Positions 1 through 10,409 of a stretch of DNA of 64,000 nucleotides are shown in pieces. The notes under the pieces were generated by a model that saw nothing but the letters and a program-made list of their open reading frames with translations, was not told the DNA's origin and did not search any database. The stretch's first letter is position 1; each line of letters starts with the position of its first letter. The position numbers and the translations under genes are program-made. This stretch comes from Adiantum capillus-veneris (taxonomy: Eukaryota; Streptophyta; Polypodiopsida; Polypodiales; Pteridaceae): the NCBI GenBank assembly GCA_014529385.2, contig CM043960.1:117498043-117562042 (forward strand), in the 5' to 3' direction.

Positions 1-168
1 CCATCGCCACCCAGCCCCCCCCCCCGCTGCCCTCCCTCACGCTGCCCTCAGCCCCGCTGCCCCCCCTCGCACTGCCCCTGTCCCAGCTCGTCCGCCTGCC
101 CTCAACCCCTACTGTCGCCGCACGCCCTCAGCCCCAGCTTTTTCGCCGCTTGCCCAAGCCTGCTTTAT

Positions 169-192
169 CCCCCCCCCCCCCCCCCCCCCCCC
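169..192 (+). repeat. poly-C tract (24 C)
   Basis: An uninterrupted run of 24 C within a C-rich stretch (1-200) upstream of ORF1. It lies in the presumed LINE 5' UTR. The opposite strand is a G-run. Confidence 0.9.
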
Positions 193-352
193 GACTCAGC
201 CCGTTCGCCCGTCAGTTTGGGCCCTCCGCCTCGGTTACTCCCTACAGATTCGGCACTTTCGGCATTTCTTTCAACTCCTTGGAGCAGTGTTGGCGCGCCC
301 TTTTGCAGCACCCTCCCGTCATCCTCTTCTTACGCCACAGCAGTAGACACAG

Positions 353-1570
353 ATGGAGTCTCCAGCTTCGCCACAGAGGGACTCACCAAAAGCCCCCTCG
401 CCCAACCCCGCTGAGCCCACCATTCGACTTGCTCTCTCGCCTACACAGCAAGCGAGCCTTGCCGCCGAGGTAGAGCAATTGCAGGCGACCTCGGTCATCT
501 GCAAGATTCTCGGCACCCGACCTAGCAGAGGAGAGCTGCGAGACCTTCTCTAGGCCCACCTTCTCGCAGAGGTGGGAAAGATTTTGGATGTCCAGATTCT
601 CGGACGGGGTTACTATCAGATCGAGTTTGAGTCCTCCGAGATGGCTTCCAAGGTCATAGCTATGAGTCCACTGGCCATCCGAGCCTCGCGTGCCCACTTT
701 CGACAGTGGCGACATGGTTTTGACCCAGCTTCGGATGTTCTAGTAGAGGAGGCAAACATCCCCATCTCAATCTGCTTTCCGGGTTTACCGAGGGAGTACC
801 TACCACTTCTTTCCAGGATCGGTTCCGCCATTGGGACTGTCCTGGAGACACCTCGCTGGGCAGCATCAGTAGCTTCCAAGGCGGCTGGCATTCCCTCAGT
901 TCGAGTTTTGGTCAGAGATACCCACACGCTCCCGAAGGTTATCCTTTTACCTCGGGTGAGTGGGGGTTGGTTTCGACAGAGTGTGGAGTACTCGGGCCTC
1001 CCGAACCAGTGCTTCATTTGCCGACAGATGGGCCATCTAGCGAAGGCCTGTCCACAAAGGAGGCCGCGACCTGCACCACAACCTCAACCCCAGCCTGCCA
1101 GGGCTGGCCCGCAGCCACAGCCAGCGGCACAGCGTACAGATGCAGAGCCACCCTCCGAGCTTGGGGCTCCAACGGAGGAGGGGTGGCAGCAGACCCGTGG
1201 CAGCAGACCCGTGGCCGCCGACGCCAAGGGCCACAGCGTCAGCCTGGCACTCAGAGTGGCCCTCAGGTGCCTACTCAGCAGCAGTGGGTTCCCACAGGGA
1301 ACCGTTTTGGTCCTCTCGAGCAGGAGGAGATCCCTGCGCCAGCCCCCACCTCCGCTTTTCCCTCGACAACCGCTCTCCCCCCCCCCAGAGTTCCCCCCCT
1401 TTGCCTCATCCTCCTCGCCTTCTACTCCCGTCGCCTCTCCACCTCGCCCCTCTACCTCTGTCGCCCCATCCCGCCCCTCTCCTCCTCCACTCTCCCGAGC
1501 TCCCTCTCCCCCCCCCTCCTGCTCCAGTTCCTCAATCGGCTCAGGAGACTGGTCCCTCTCCGGCGGCTAG
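353..1570 (+). pseudogene. LINE ORF1: DUF4283-like RNA-binding protein with CCHC zinc knuckle
   Basis: ORF1 proteins of plant L1 elements bind the element RNA and form the RNP with ORF2p. The frame opens at ATG 353 and runs to 1570, broken by one in-frame TAG at 551-553. The part after the stop is a DUF4283-like block (ILGRGYYQIEFES, then RQWRHGFDP) typical of plant LINE ORF1 proteins. A zinc knuckle CFICRQMGHLAKAC (CX2CX4HX4C) lies at about 1014-1055. After it comes a long Pro/Gln/Ser-rich tail. A second open frame (1140-2225) takes over downstream and probably represents the original ORF1 C-terminus after a frameshift. I infer loss of function from the stop. Confidence 0.75.
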
Positions 1571-2268
1571 GAGATCTCTTGGCAGCGCCTTTGCCGTGAG
1601 TCGCCTAGCGAGAGAGGGTCAGCCCTTCTTGCGGCCCCCTCTGCAGATTCAGACATCCTCCCTTGCAGCCATCCCTCGTGGGCTGACGAGCATTGACATC
1701 AGACGCCGCTGGGACTTCTTCGACTACGGGTTCACTCGTTTTCTCGGCGATTCCGCAGCAGACCATGAGGCAGCCTGTTTCAGGGTCCATGTTTTGTTCC
1801 TCGTCGCTAGGGGGACAGAAGCCCTGGACTCAGCAGTTGGTTTCTCCTTCCCCCTCTGTGGTAGGGCCGAGACAGAGTGGTCCCTTCACTCAGTGGTGGG
1901 ATGGTCGCATACACAGGTCTTAGAGTTCTCTCACCACATGGGAGAACTTGGAGTTACAGATATGCTACAGACTTTGTGGCCATTGGCCAAGTTTGCGGTG
2001 ACACCCCAGACTCAGCAGGATGTAGGCACATTGTGGTGTACTTCTTTGCTGATACGCAGTGTTTGCCTTGCTATGTATACATTCATGAGGACTCCTGGAC
2101 AGAGGAGGTTGTGTTACGCACGGCTCGCTCTGCTTGGGCTTAGGCTAGGCACTCACTGCAGTCACGCCTATCTAGAGGACGCTCGGATGCGGATTACTCC
2201 CCATCCAAGGCTGCCTCGAAGATAGCCCGTCTTGCTGCTGCGGTAGCATCTGTTCTCTCTCGCTCCCC

Positions 2269-5200
2269 ATGAGGATCGTCTCATGGAACGTGCAGGGACT
2301 AGGTAGGCCCCAGTTTCAGCGACAGCGGGGCCGACTGCGTCAGGAGCTTCAGCGCTGCCTTGTGGGAGAAGAGATTGATCTCCTTATGCTTCAGGAGCAC
2401 CATCTGTGTGAGAGCCGCATTCGGCGTTGTGGTCAGATTTTGCGTGGACGTTATGATACCTTTTGGTCAGCTGCTTTTGGACCCTGAGGCATCCAAGGAG
2501 GGGTATGTATGACTATTGCGGACTCACTACAGCAGGCCATTGTGGGCAGAGGGATTATTGTCCCAGGCAGGGCTCAGTGGATTACTATGCAGGTTCAGGG
2601 TGGCCTTGTGGGCTTCCTGAACAACTATGCGCCCAATGTGGCGAGTGCTCGTGCAGAGTTTTGGTCACAGATTGTTGAGTCTTTGCCGCAAGCCGATCAT
2701 TGGTGTATAGGAGGGGACTTCAACATGTTGGAGGACCCTTCTGATAGGATTGGTGGCAGCCATGCTACTGTGCATGGAGTCGAGTTGGCAGCTTGGGAGA
2801 GGTTTTGTATGACTTTGAGGATCTTGGATACATGGCAGCACTCTGGTTTTGTGAGACCCCCAGACAGTCTTGCCTTCTCTAGATCGGACCGCGGAGTGGG
2901 AGGAGTGAATCTATCGCGGATAGATCGCTTCTACACTAGTGACCACTTCAGTGACTTGGGGGGTTCAGTGGGCATCCTGGCAGGGACTTCCTTCTCGGAC
3001 CATGCACCAGTGATCCTCACAGTGGCAGACAAGCAGAGGAGTGGGAGCACGATACTCCGCATCCCAGAGAGAGTCTTGTTGGACTCAGCACTCAGAGAGA
3101 GGGTAGAGGCTCTCTGGACAGAGGGCATGGACAGACAGGATTCACCTGCAGACAATGTGGCCTCGGGGCTAGCTCAGCTTAGCCACTTTTTTCTTCAGGA
3201 GTCTCTGGCTCACCGGGCTGCAGCGAGAGAGGCGGAGCAGCGTCTCACACGGGGCATTGCTTCACTACAAAGGATGCAGGAGCAGCATCCAGACAGTCCA
3301 TGGTTGGAGGAGCAATTACAGCAGGCTCGACAGGAGCTTGCTATCACAGAGGAGAGGCGTCATGAGTTTGCCTTCCACCGACAGGCATCTCAGTGGACTC
3401 AGGTGGGTGACAGAGTGACTGGTGCTGTTTTTGAGACAGTGGGGCCTCGGCACTCGCATGCCAAGGTCAGTCAGTTGAGGAGGCCCAATGGGTCAGTTGC
3501 TTGTGAGCCCAAGGATATGCGTGCAGTCGCTACTGACTTTTACCGTGAGTTACTGTCGGCTGATCCTCAGTCAGAGCGGCAGGATGCATGCAGGGAGCAG
3601 GTTTGGGCACAGATGCCATGTCTTGTGACAGAGGAGATGCGCCAGAGGCTAGAGATGCCACTTCAGCTTGAGGAGCTGCACACAGCTCTGAGGGCCCTCC
3701 CTCGTGGTAGCTGTCCAGGTGAGGATGGGTTGACTCCCAGCTTTTTCTTGGAGTACTGGACCTGCTTGGCCCAGATCTTTGTAGTGCTTTTCAGTACATT
3801 TTGCACATAGGAGTGATGCCTGACAGCATGAGTGAGGGCCTGATCTACCTCATTCCCAAGGAGGGTGGCTCCTTGGATGAGATTCGACAGTGGCGCCCCA
3901 TCACCATCCTCAACTCAGCCTACAAAATTCTTGCCAAGGCTCTGAGTTTGAGGATTCAGCCACTCTTAGAGAGCCTTATACATGGGACTCAGACAGGTTT
4001 TGTCAAGGAACGCAGTATCCTTGACAACATCTTTACTTTTTGGGAGGCTTCTGCCCTGGCACGGCTTCGTGGTGAGGACCTTGTGATTCTTCTTCTCGAT
4101 TTTGAGAAGGCCTACGACCGAGTTGATTGGGACTTTCTAGAGGGCACTCTTCGCAGAATGGGCTTCTCAGATGCTTGGATCAGAGGGGTGTCAGCTTTGT
4201 ACAGACAGGCTCACAGTCAGGTGCTTTTGGCAGGGGGGAGAGGTGAGCGCTTCATGCTCACACGCTCGGTCAGACAGGGTTGTCCTCTTGCCCCCTTTCT
4301 CTTTCTGTTCTATGCGGAGGCAATGAGCAGATTTTTGGTGTCACAGCACGTTGGTCTTCGGGGCTTAGCACTCCCTATTCGGGGAGAGGAGCTACTGGAT
4401 GCTGAGTTTGCCGATGACTCAGCCTTGTACTTAGATGGCCAAGAGGCCAATCCACAGATGTGAGCAAGCTCTGGAGACCTTCTGTTGTGCATCGGGCGCA
4501 CTGATCAAGTGGAGAAAGACAATATATATATACCTAGATGAATCCAGGATATACCCAGATTCACCCTTGAAGGAAAGTGCAAGGTATAGACTCATGGTAG
4601 TCACCCACGAGACAATATAACCATCAGCTCCATCATGCATAGTATTGACTAAATACCACGACATCCCCACTAACATCGTCAGTGCCCAATAGTGGGTGTA
4701 GAACTAGGTACAAACATATGCTCCCAAACACAACACACACCACACGCACACACACATGAGCATACATCAACACAAAGTTCAGCGTGCTGGCTTTCTCGGC
4801 TGGTAGTGCTCCTATGCTAGATTGGATGCCAGGAGAGGGTTTCAGGTGGATTCCCCCACGGACTGCAGTTCGATACTTGGGTAGTCAGGTTGGTTTGGAC
4901 TTGTCTCCCGAGCAACAGATTGCTCCTCTTCTCCTGTCCATCAAGAAAAAGCTGTTACATTGGAGCTCAGCACATCTGTCGCTGGCTGGTAGAGTAGTAG
5001 TTGCCAACCAAGTGCTGTTGGCGACTATGTGGTACATCACTTCGTGCTAGATCTTCTCGAGTTCTTGTATCAGCCAGGTAGAGAGGCTGAGCAGGAACTT
5101 CCTTTGGTCAGGACGTGACACTCAGATGGCCCAAGCCAAGGTGGCTTGGTCGGTCATCACGCTTCCTTGTTCTCAGGGAGGGCTTAGGATCATTGATCCA

Positions 5201-6696
5201 GCACAGCAGAGCAGAGCCCTTCTAGGGAAGTTCATAGTCAGAGGACTTCTTCCAGGTGAGGAGCCCTGGAAGGAGTTCTTGTTGCAGAGGCTTCATGCCA
5301 TGGTGCCTCAGTCAGGAGGCCCTTGTCAACCTTCGACCAGATGGATCTTTACAAAGATGCGCCGAGTTGGTTTGAGCAGGAGACTGGAGGACCGCTTCGC
5401 TGTGAGTTTGCTTCGTTCTTGGGAGCTCTTACGGCGTGGCCTGGAGCAACGACTGCCGATGTGCACGGAGAAGCGCCTACGGCAGCCCCTCGTTTGGAAC
5501 CCCATGGTTAGCACTCAGAGAGGCCACTTGGTTGGTAGTCGACCTCATGTTTCCTGGGGTCCCATGGCAGCAGGTCTAGCACGCTCTCTAGGTGACTGGC
5601 TAGAGTTCACAGGTTTGTCAGAGGAGGTAAAGGGTTTCCAACTGCAGGGCATGAGAGGGGTGCAAAGCATGTGTCAGGACATCTCAGAGTCAGTTCCAGC
5701 TGAGTGGCTCACACCTCTCGAGCCAGTAGCACACCGGTGGATGGGAGCCTTCACACAACTGGAGGTTCTCATTTCAGTCAGGGCCTGCTCAGAGACTGTC
5801 CCAGCCCTGTTCTTCGAGCTTCAGGGTGGGGGACGATTACAGCGAGTTGCAGTAGAGGCCCCGCAGGTAGCAGAGTGCTGTTTTCAGAGGATCCGAGTTG
5901 TGGGTATCTATGGGAGCACTTGCGTCATAGACCCTGACCCAGCAGCTCTTGAGACTAGACACAGGAGGCTATGGGCTTGGGAGTGCTGTCCACTGGCACG
6001 AGTACAATGGGATCCTGGTGAGTGGCTATGGAGGGGGACCCCTTCTCTTCTGCAGACCACCCAGGAGTCCCCTTCTTTCAGTACATTGTTCGGCTTGGAC
6101 GTCATATACTTGCAGCACAGAGAGAGGCCCGCCCCGCTGCAGCACGTCATTGGCAGGAGGAGGGCCTCAGTCCAGTTCTTGGCAACCTTTTGGCAGAGGC
6201 TGTGGGACTCCAGACAGCCGAGGCGCGTCACTTTGTTCCAGTGGCTGGTTGCACACAGAGCTACAGCAGTAGGGAGCAGCTTGTGCATAGTGGTCTCTCG
6301 GCCGCATGTGCAACCTGTGTCCAGTTGGTGGAGAGTCAGCATCATTGTCTTTAGGAATGTCCCTCGGCCCAGCAGGTGTGGCTACGAGTTCTTCGGCTGA
6401 TGCCTACTCTCTCCACGACTAGACAGTACACTTGGGGGGCAACGGCTTGGTCCACTCTCACGGGTCCGGCACTTCAGTTTGAGCTATCTTCCACCAACAG
6501 GATGATAGTGATACAGGGGGGGCGTCCTACACTCCAACCTGCTACAGAGCTTACTCCACAGGAGTGGTGCAGTGAGAGAGAGGAGTGTTGGGAGCTCATC
6601 AATGGCCTAACACTGTGGTTCATCTGGCGAGCCCGCTGTTTCCGCATTTTTGAGGCCCGCTCTGCGCCGCCAGCAGAGACTGTTCGTGACTTTTGA
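2269..6696 (+). pseudogene. LINE ORF2: endonuclease-reverse transcriptase, broken
   Basis: ORF2p nicks target DNA and reverse-transcribes the element RNA. The APE endonuclease starts at ATG 2269 (SWNVQGLG, LQEHHL), continues past a TGA at 2485-2487, and includes GGDFNML, SRIDRFYTSD and SDHAPVIL. The RT begins near 3800 after a frameshift, with LIPKEGG, RPITILN, the palm motif LDFEKAYDRVDW, RQGCPLAPFLF and the catalytic box FADDSALYL (normally F/YADD). A further frameshift lies near 4440, then a 253-bp insert at 4523-4775. The C-terminal half (4784-6696) has TAG stops at 5048 and 6352, a frameshift near 6285 and a zf-RVT-like end (CATCVQLVES..H...CPSAQQVW). No RNase H domain was recognised. 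Confidence 0.85.
4523..4775. mobile_element. 253-bp insert inside the LINE RT, type unknown
   Basis: The RT reading is cut between GALIKWRKT (ends 4520) and KFSVLAFSAG (from 4776). Removing 4523-4775 and one copy of ACAA restores the frame, with ACAA at 4519-4522 and again at 4772-4775. The insert starts with (TA)n and ends in CA-rich DNA. I see no clear terminal inverted repeats or poly-A, so it could be a short SINE, a MITE or filler DNA. A short minus-strand ORF (4431-4676) vaguely recalls copia RNase H (SWVTT....LALS), but this is too weak to call. Confidence 0.45.
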
Positions 6697-7032
6697 CTAG
6701 AGCTGATCCATACTCTCATAGGACAGCTTGAGGGACTTCAGGGCAGCTCCGACCGCATACAGGAGCAAGCAGCCGTGAGGCTTTCCTTCGACTCTGGCGC
6801 CTTGGGCCTTTCTATACCATTGTCCAGGGTGTGCTCAGATGGCAATACCGACCACCTGTGTAGCTCTTCCCTCCTCCCATCCCTTGATTTAGCCTCATTG
6901 TACATATGTTGTTCTTTCATTCGGAGAGTCTCCCCATCATGTTTGTTGTAGCCCTCTCTTGCAGAGGTGGATGTAGCCCTACGGGCAGCTTTCATTAACT
7001 AATAGAAGGATCTTTTTCTCGGAAAAAAAAAA
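6697..7032 (+). other. LINE 3' UTR and poly-A end
   Basis: Non-coding stretch after the last zf-RVT codons, ending in GG followed by an A-run at 7022-7032. Family N leader sequence follows immediately, which sets the LINE 3' boundary. Confidence 0.7.
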
Positions 7033-7104
7033 CAAGCAAAAAAAATTCTTGTGGTTCTTGTGGTTCTTTCCTTGAGTGATACAGAACACTGCCAAAGCTC
7101 CCAA
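7033..7104 (-). other. Family N leader and PBS remnant
   Basis: This matches the leader seen at 40064-40136 and 19710-19781 (complement of CTCAAGGAAAGAACCACAAG and flanks). The PBS complement that should read GCTCTGATACCA is reduced here to GCTCCCA, a small deletion. It shows that the LTR at 7105 belongs to a minus-strand element whose body was displaced by the LINE. Confidence 0.65.
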
Positions 7105-8362
7105 TGTTAGGTGCAACGGAATGATTGTTTGCGCTTTGCTCAAGATGAGTGCTCGGAACTGTGCTCAAGGTTCCTTTTAGTTCTTATGGAAGGTAGAGCC
7201 TTTCGTTCTTAATGAGAGAGTGCTATGATCACAAACAAAGTGAATGGACACTGTGCGTGCAAGTGTATGAGACTGAGAGATAGAGAGAGAAGAGAGATAC
7301 GACACCAGAGACCTTGTAAAACCCTCCTCCAAAGGCCCCACTCTCGTCGGTGAGAATGGTCTACTATTGATTACACAAAGTGGTACAATGACGATGCAAT
7401 GGACCGATGCAACCTGGGATTATGTCGGTGACGACAACGGTGATGACGAAGTCGACCTAAGGGCTGAAATCTGCAATCTTTCTATCTGCTGAATTCTGAC
7501 TCTATGTCGGTGACGATGTCGATGGCGACGATGTGACGACGACGTGCTGAAAACGCAGATGCTGAAATCTGTGTTTTCCGGGCTGAAACTGTAAACCTTG
7601 CGGGAACTAACCGTGCGGCGAGGAACTGCTGCAAGAAGGTGAGATCGGAGAGGTTCGGGACTTGATCTGCGAAGTCTAACTGCTGAAAACTGAAAACGCT
7701 GATGGTTCTCGAGTTTCCGTCGCGATGATGGTACAAAACGCCGGGGCTGATCTGCAACCAAAAACGCTAGGGCTGAATTCTGATGTTTCTGTCGCCGGGA
7801 TTCTGCAGATGCAAAAACGCTAGGCTGATCTGCTGGGGTCTTGTCGCCGTTGCTCTGCAAATGCAAAACGCTGGCTGATCTGCGGTGGTCTGATCCAAAA
7901 ACGCTAGGCTGTTGCTTGGGAGCAAAAACGCTAGGTCACTTGGGGGGTTCTGCGGGGGTTTTGCTGAGAAGGTGCCTGTTGAGCATGTGCTCCTACTGCG
8001 TCTTCTGCCAGAAAGTGTTAACTTGGGTTTGCTTATATATTTTCTTAGCAAAATTGCCCTACCTACTTTTGTTGGAAAGTCACTTAAAAATAATAAGTGA
8101 AAATACCAAAAATAGGAAAAATAGACTAAATGCACTGGAAAATTCCCCTGACTGAGTCTGATGGATTCTAAAGGGAATACTGATGATCATACTGTGTGCA
8201 ACCAGAGGATATGCATCTACACTCAATGACTGGGCATGCACGGTCTACGAATAGACTCACAAAAGTGTCAGATCACTGCTAATCTAGACTTGACTGGACT
8301 GACTGAACCCTGATCATGTTGTAGCTTGTCCACGGACACATTGGGTTGGATGTCACGTGACA
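7105..8362 (-). repeat. Family N LTR (5' LTR of a minus-strand element), about 1.26 kb
   Basis: Read on the + strand it starts TGTTAGGTGCAACGG and ends GGATGTCACGTGACA, the same ends as the four other N LTRs in this window. It has the TG...CA ends, a TATA-like stretch (TTATATA at about 8031-8042) and many degenerate copies of an AAAACGCTAGGGCTGA-type motif at about 7550-7960. At 8362 it abuts B' polyprotein sequence, so the element inserted into, or was joined to, a B' element. Confidence 0.75.
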
Positions 8363-8632
8363 TAAAGTGATTAGGCAGTTCTTGGTTAAATTCAAGAGCT
8401 ATCCTGCATTGGATGCGAAGTGGATGGAGGAGGACCTAGCAAATACTCCTCAAATTTTGAAACTTTACCTTGAAGCATTTGGTTTAGCATAAAAGGTAAA
8501 GTGATTAGGCGGTTTTTGATTAAATTCAAGAGCTATCCTGCATTGGATTCGAAGTGGATGGAAGAGGACCTAGCGGATACTCCTCAGATTTTGAAACTTT
8601 ACCTTGAAGCATTCGGTTCAGCATAGTCTACT
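8363..8632 (+). pseudogene. B' pol C-terminus (chromodomain-like tail), tandemly duplicated
   Basis: Two direct copies of about 134 bp (8363-8496 and 8497-8632) each encode the end of a gypsy polyprotein: FLVKFKSYPALDAKW-like residues, EEDLA, then LYLEAFG and a stop. The complement of the same tail is found at 10994-11120, 14582-14710 and 22064-22190. Only the last ~45 codons remain. The K-F-K...W pattern is a degenerate chromodomain as found in chromoviruses. Confidence 0.6.
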
Positions 8633-9219
8633 CCGATAGAGCACCGATTTCAGCGAGGGTGAATCTAATGCAGTGGGTTTGCACAAGAGGGGAGTCACTC
8701 CGGTCCTTTGTCAACGGATTACCCCGATTTTGAATAGAGTCACTGATGTTCCCTTTGGGTATTAGGGATACTAAAGGGTTGAGTAATATTCTGTTGTATG
8801 ACTTTATAACTAGAATTCCCACAAATGAAAATGATTGATATGTACTTGACTTGTTTGAGTGCACGAACTGAAAGACGAAATGACTGCAGCATTTCCGTCT
8901 CATAAATCTCTATAGACATGATTGCAATAAGGATTAGTTAATCGGGCATCCATGAGGTCCGGAATGGATCTAGATGCGATTACTAAATACGTTGCCGATG
9001 GTCATGGTTTGAGATTTGGAATGAATTTGTTTGTGATTTGTCATTGTGATGTCAAGTGATGTCCGGTGATGTGACTGTTGTCTTGTACAAGTGCTAGATG
9101 TGTCGTGTCTAGTGCGTCGGTACTAACAGTTAGTGTCTACTAAGACAGTTTATGGCCTCTTGTCTGTTTTGCAGGCGTAATTGAGGGCGATTACAATTCT
9201 CTAGGTCAAGAAGGGGGTA
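8633..9219 (+). other. B' 3' untranslated region and polypurine tract
   Basis: Follows the B' pol stop and is alignable by eye with the complement of 10410-10993 and 21476-22060. It ends in AAGAAGGGGGTA (9208-9219), a polypurine tract directly before the LTR. No gene is seen. Confidence 0.6.
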
Positions 9220-9746
9220 TGTCACAAACAAGTGACGTGGCAGGCCCTTGGACACACGCGCACACACACACACACACTCTCTCTCTCTTGACCGTACGAA
9301 ATTCTGAAAATTGCGCCGACAGGCTGACGTGGCAGATTCCCGCAAAACGCGCTGATTTGTTGATGTGGCAATACGTATGGATCTTTGCAATTGACGTTGT
9401 TGCTTTTGGATGGCATCTTTTTAACACAATGCTTTTGGGAGCCATTGCTTTTGAGTTTAACTTTTGGGGCTCTGCTTTTGGGCATCCCTTGTAAGAATTA
9501 TTAAGTCATTTGAGACTCACTTCTCAGAGCATCTGGACGTAGAGTCTGAGAGTGAGAACCCGCGAACTCTCTTGTACTTTGCACACAAAGTAATATTAAA
9601 ACAAATATCGAAAGGGCCGCCAGTCTTTGGGGCCAATACCTCTTGGCACGCAACTATGCCGGCCCATGTCGTCTTTTGTAAACTGTTTTGAAGTGAATCT
9701 CTGCTATGTCGCGGTTGAATCTCTATTGTGTGTCCAAGTTTGTTAC
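9220..9746 (+). repeat. B' 3' LTR, + strand
   Basis: Begins TGTCACAAACAAGTGACGTGG right after the PPT and ends GTCCAAGTTTGTTAC. The same start and end occur inverted at 10157-10409. Contains a (CA)n/(CT)n run at 9255-9290. The 3' end is joined directly to a family N-like LTR fragment. Confidence 0.7.
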
Positions 9747-10156
9747 GTTGTGTAATCTAAAGCAAATACCTCTCTAGCAATAGAGAGGGGGGCCCTTGGA
9801 GGGGGGTTTGAGACCCCATCTAGTGTTGTCTCTTCTCTCTTTCTCTCTCTCTAGCACTCTCATGCACTCTCACTCACAGTTGCATTCCACTCTCGTTGTT
9901 TTGGTCATTGCACATTCTCTCACTAAGTCAAGGAAGGCTCTCCCTTCCCGTAAGTAAAAGGAGCCTTGAGCACCCACTGATCACTCATCCGAGCCATGTG
10001 CCATCGTCCACTTTCGCTGCACATTACATTGGTATCAGAGCTCTTTGGCAGTGTTCGGTATCACCACTCAAGGAAAGAAGCACAAAGAACCACAAGAATT
10101 CTTTTTTGCTTGTTGTGATCGCACGTAACCCAAGACCGCTTGGGTGTGTCGATCCC
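9747..10156 (+). mobile_element. N-like LTR end, PBS and leader, + strand fragment
   Basis: The stretch up to 10028 matches the complement of the internal edge of N LTRs (GGAAGGCTCTCCCTTCC, GTAAGTAAAAGGA, CCTTGAGCAC) and ends CATTACA. The PBS TGGTATCAGAGC follows at 10030-10041, then the N leader (CACTCAAGGAAAGAA, GCACGTAACCCAAG, GTGTGTCGATCC). It is cut at 10156 by an inverted B' LTR. It is therefore the 5' part of an N-type element in the orientation opposite to the main stack. Confidence 0.65.
10030..10041 (+). promoter_or_regulatory. Primer binding site, initiator tRNA-Met type
   Basis: TGGTATCAGAGC, complementary to the 3' end of plant initiator tRNA-Met and the commonest plant gypsy/copia PBS. 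It sits 2 bp after the LTR end CATTACA. Confidence 0.8.
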
Positions 10157-10409
10157 TGTAACAAACTTGGACACCCCAAGTCAAGATTCTACTGCGACAT
10201 AGCAGAGATTCACTTCAAAACAATTCACAATTCACAATTTACAATTAGGTTGACACGGCCCAACGTAGTTCCGTGCCAAAGTCAGCGGATTTTACAGAGC
10301 GTCCGTACGGTACTGCCACGTCAACCATCGGAGCGTTTAGCGGGTCTATACCCTGCTTCCTGATTGTGTGAGTGTATCCAAGGGCCTGCCACATCACCAG
10401 TTTGTGACA
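10157..10409 (-). repeat. B' 3' LTR, minus strand, internally shortened (253 bp)
   Basis: On the + strand it starts TGTAACAAACTTGGACACCCC and ends CCAGTTTGTGACA. It is the inverse of 9220-9746 but lacks about half of its middle. It is followed by the PPT complement TACCCCCCTCTTG (10410-10422), which fixes it as the 3' LTR of a minus-strand element. Confidence 0.7.

Larger units (their letters stand above)
1..7032 (+). mobile_element. L1-like non-LTR retrotransposon (LINE), decayed, 5' limit not resolved
   Basis: The order is a GC/C-rich 5' leader, ORF1 with a CCHC zinc knuckle, ORF2 with an APE-type endonuclease, reverse transcriptase and a C-terminal zf-RVT-like region, a 3' UTR and a terminal A-run at 7022-7032. 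This is the standard plant L1 layout. The sequence just after the A-run is leader of a family N LTR element (same as 40064-40123 and 19710-19768), so the LINE inserted into that leader. The target-site duplication cannot be tested because the 5' junction is at or beyond the window start. Several stops, frameshifts and a 253-bp insert show it is inactive. Confidence 0.85.

Noticed and set aside
7105..8362. Reading the TGTTAGG...TGACA repeat as a + strand LTR
   Set aside because: PBS complements lie on its left side and PPT complements on the right side in the other copies, which fixes the minus orientation.
9219..9494. Open frame on + strand in the B' LTR
   Set aside because: Lies inside a defined LTR with (CA)n/(CT)n repeats; no conserved motif and not kept in the inverted copy.
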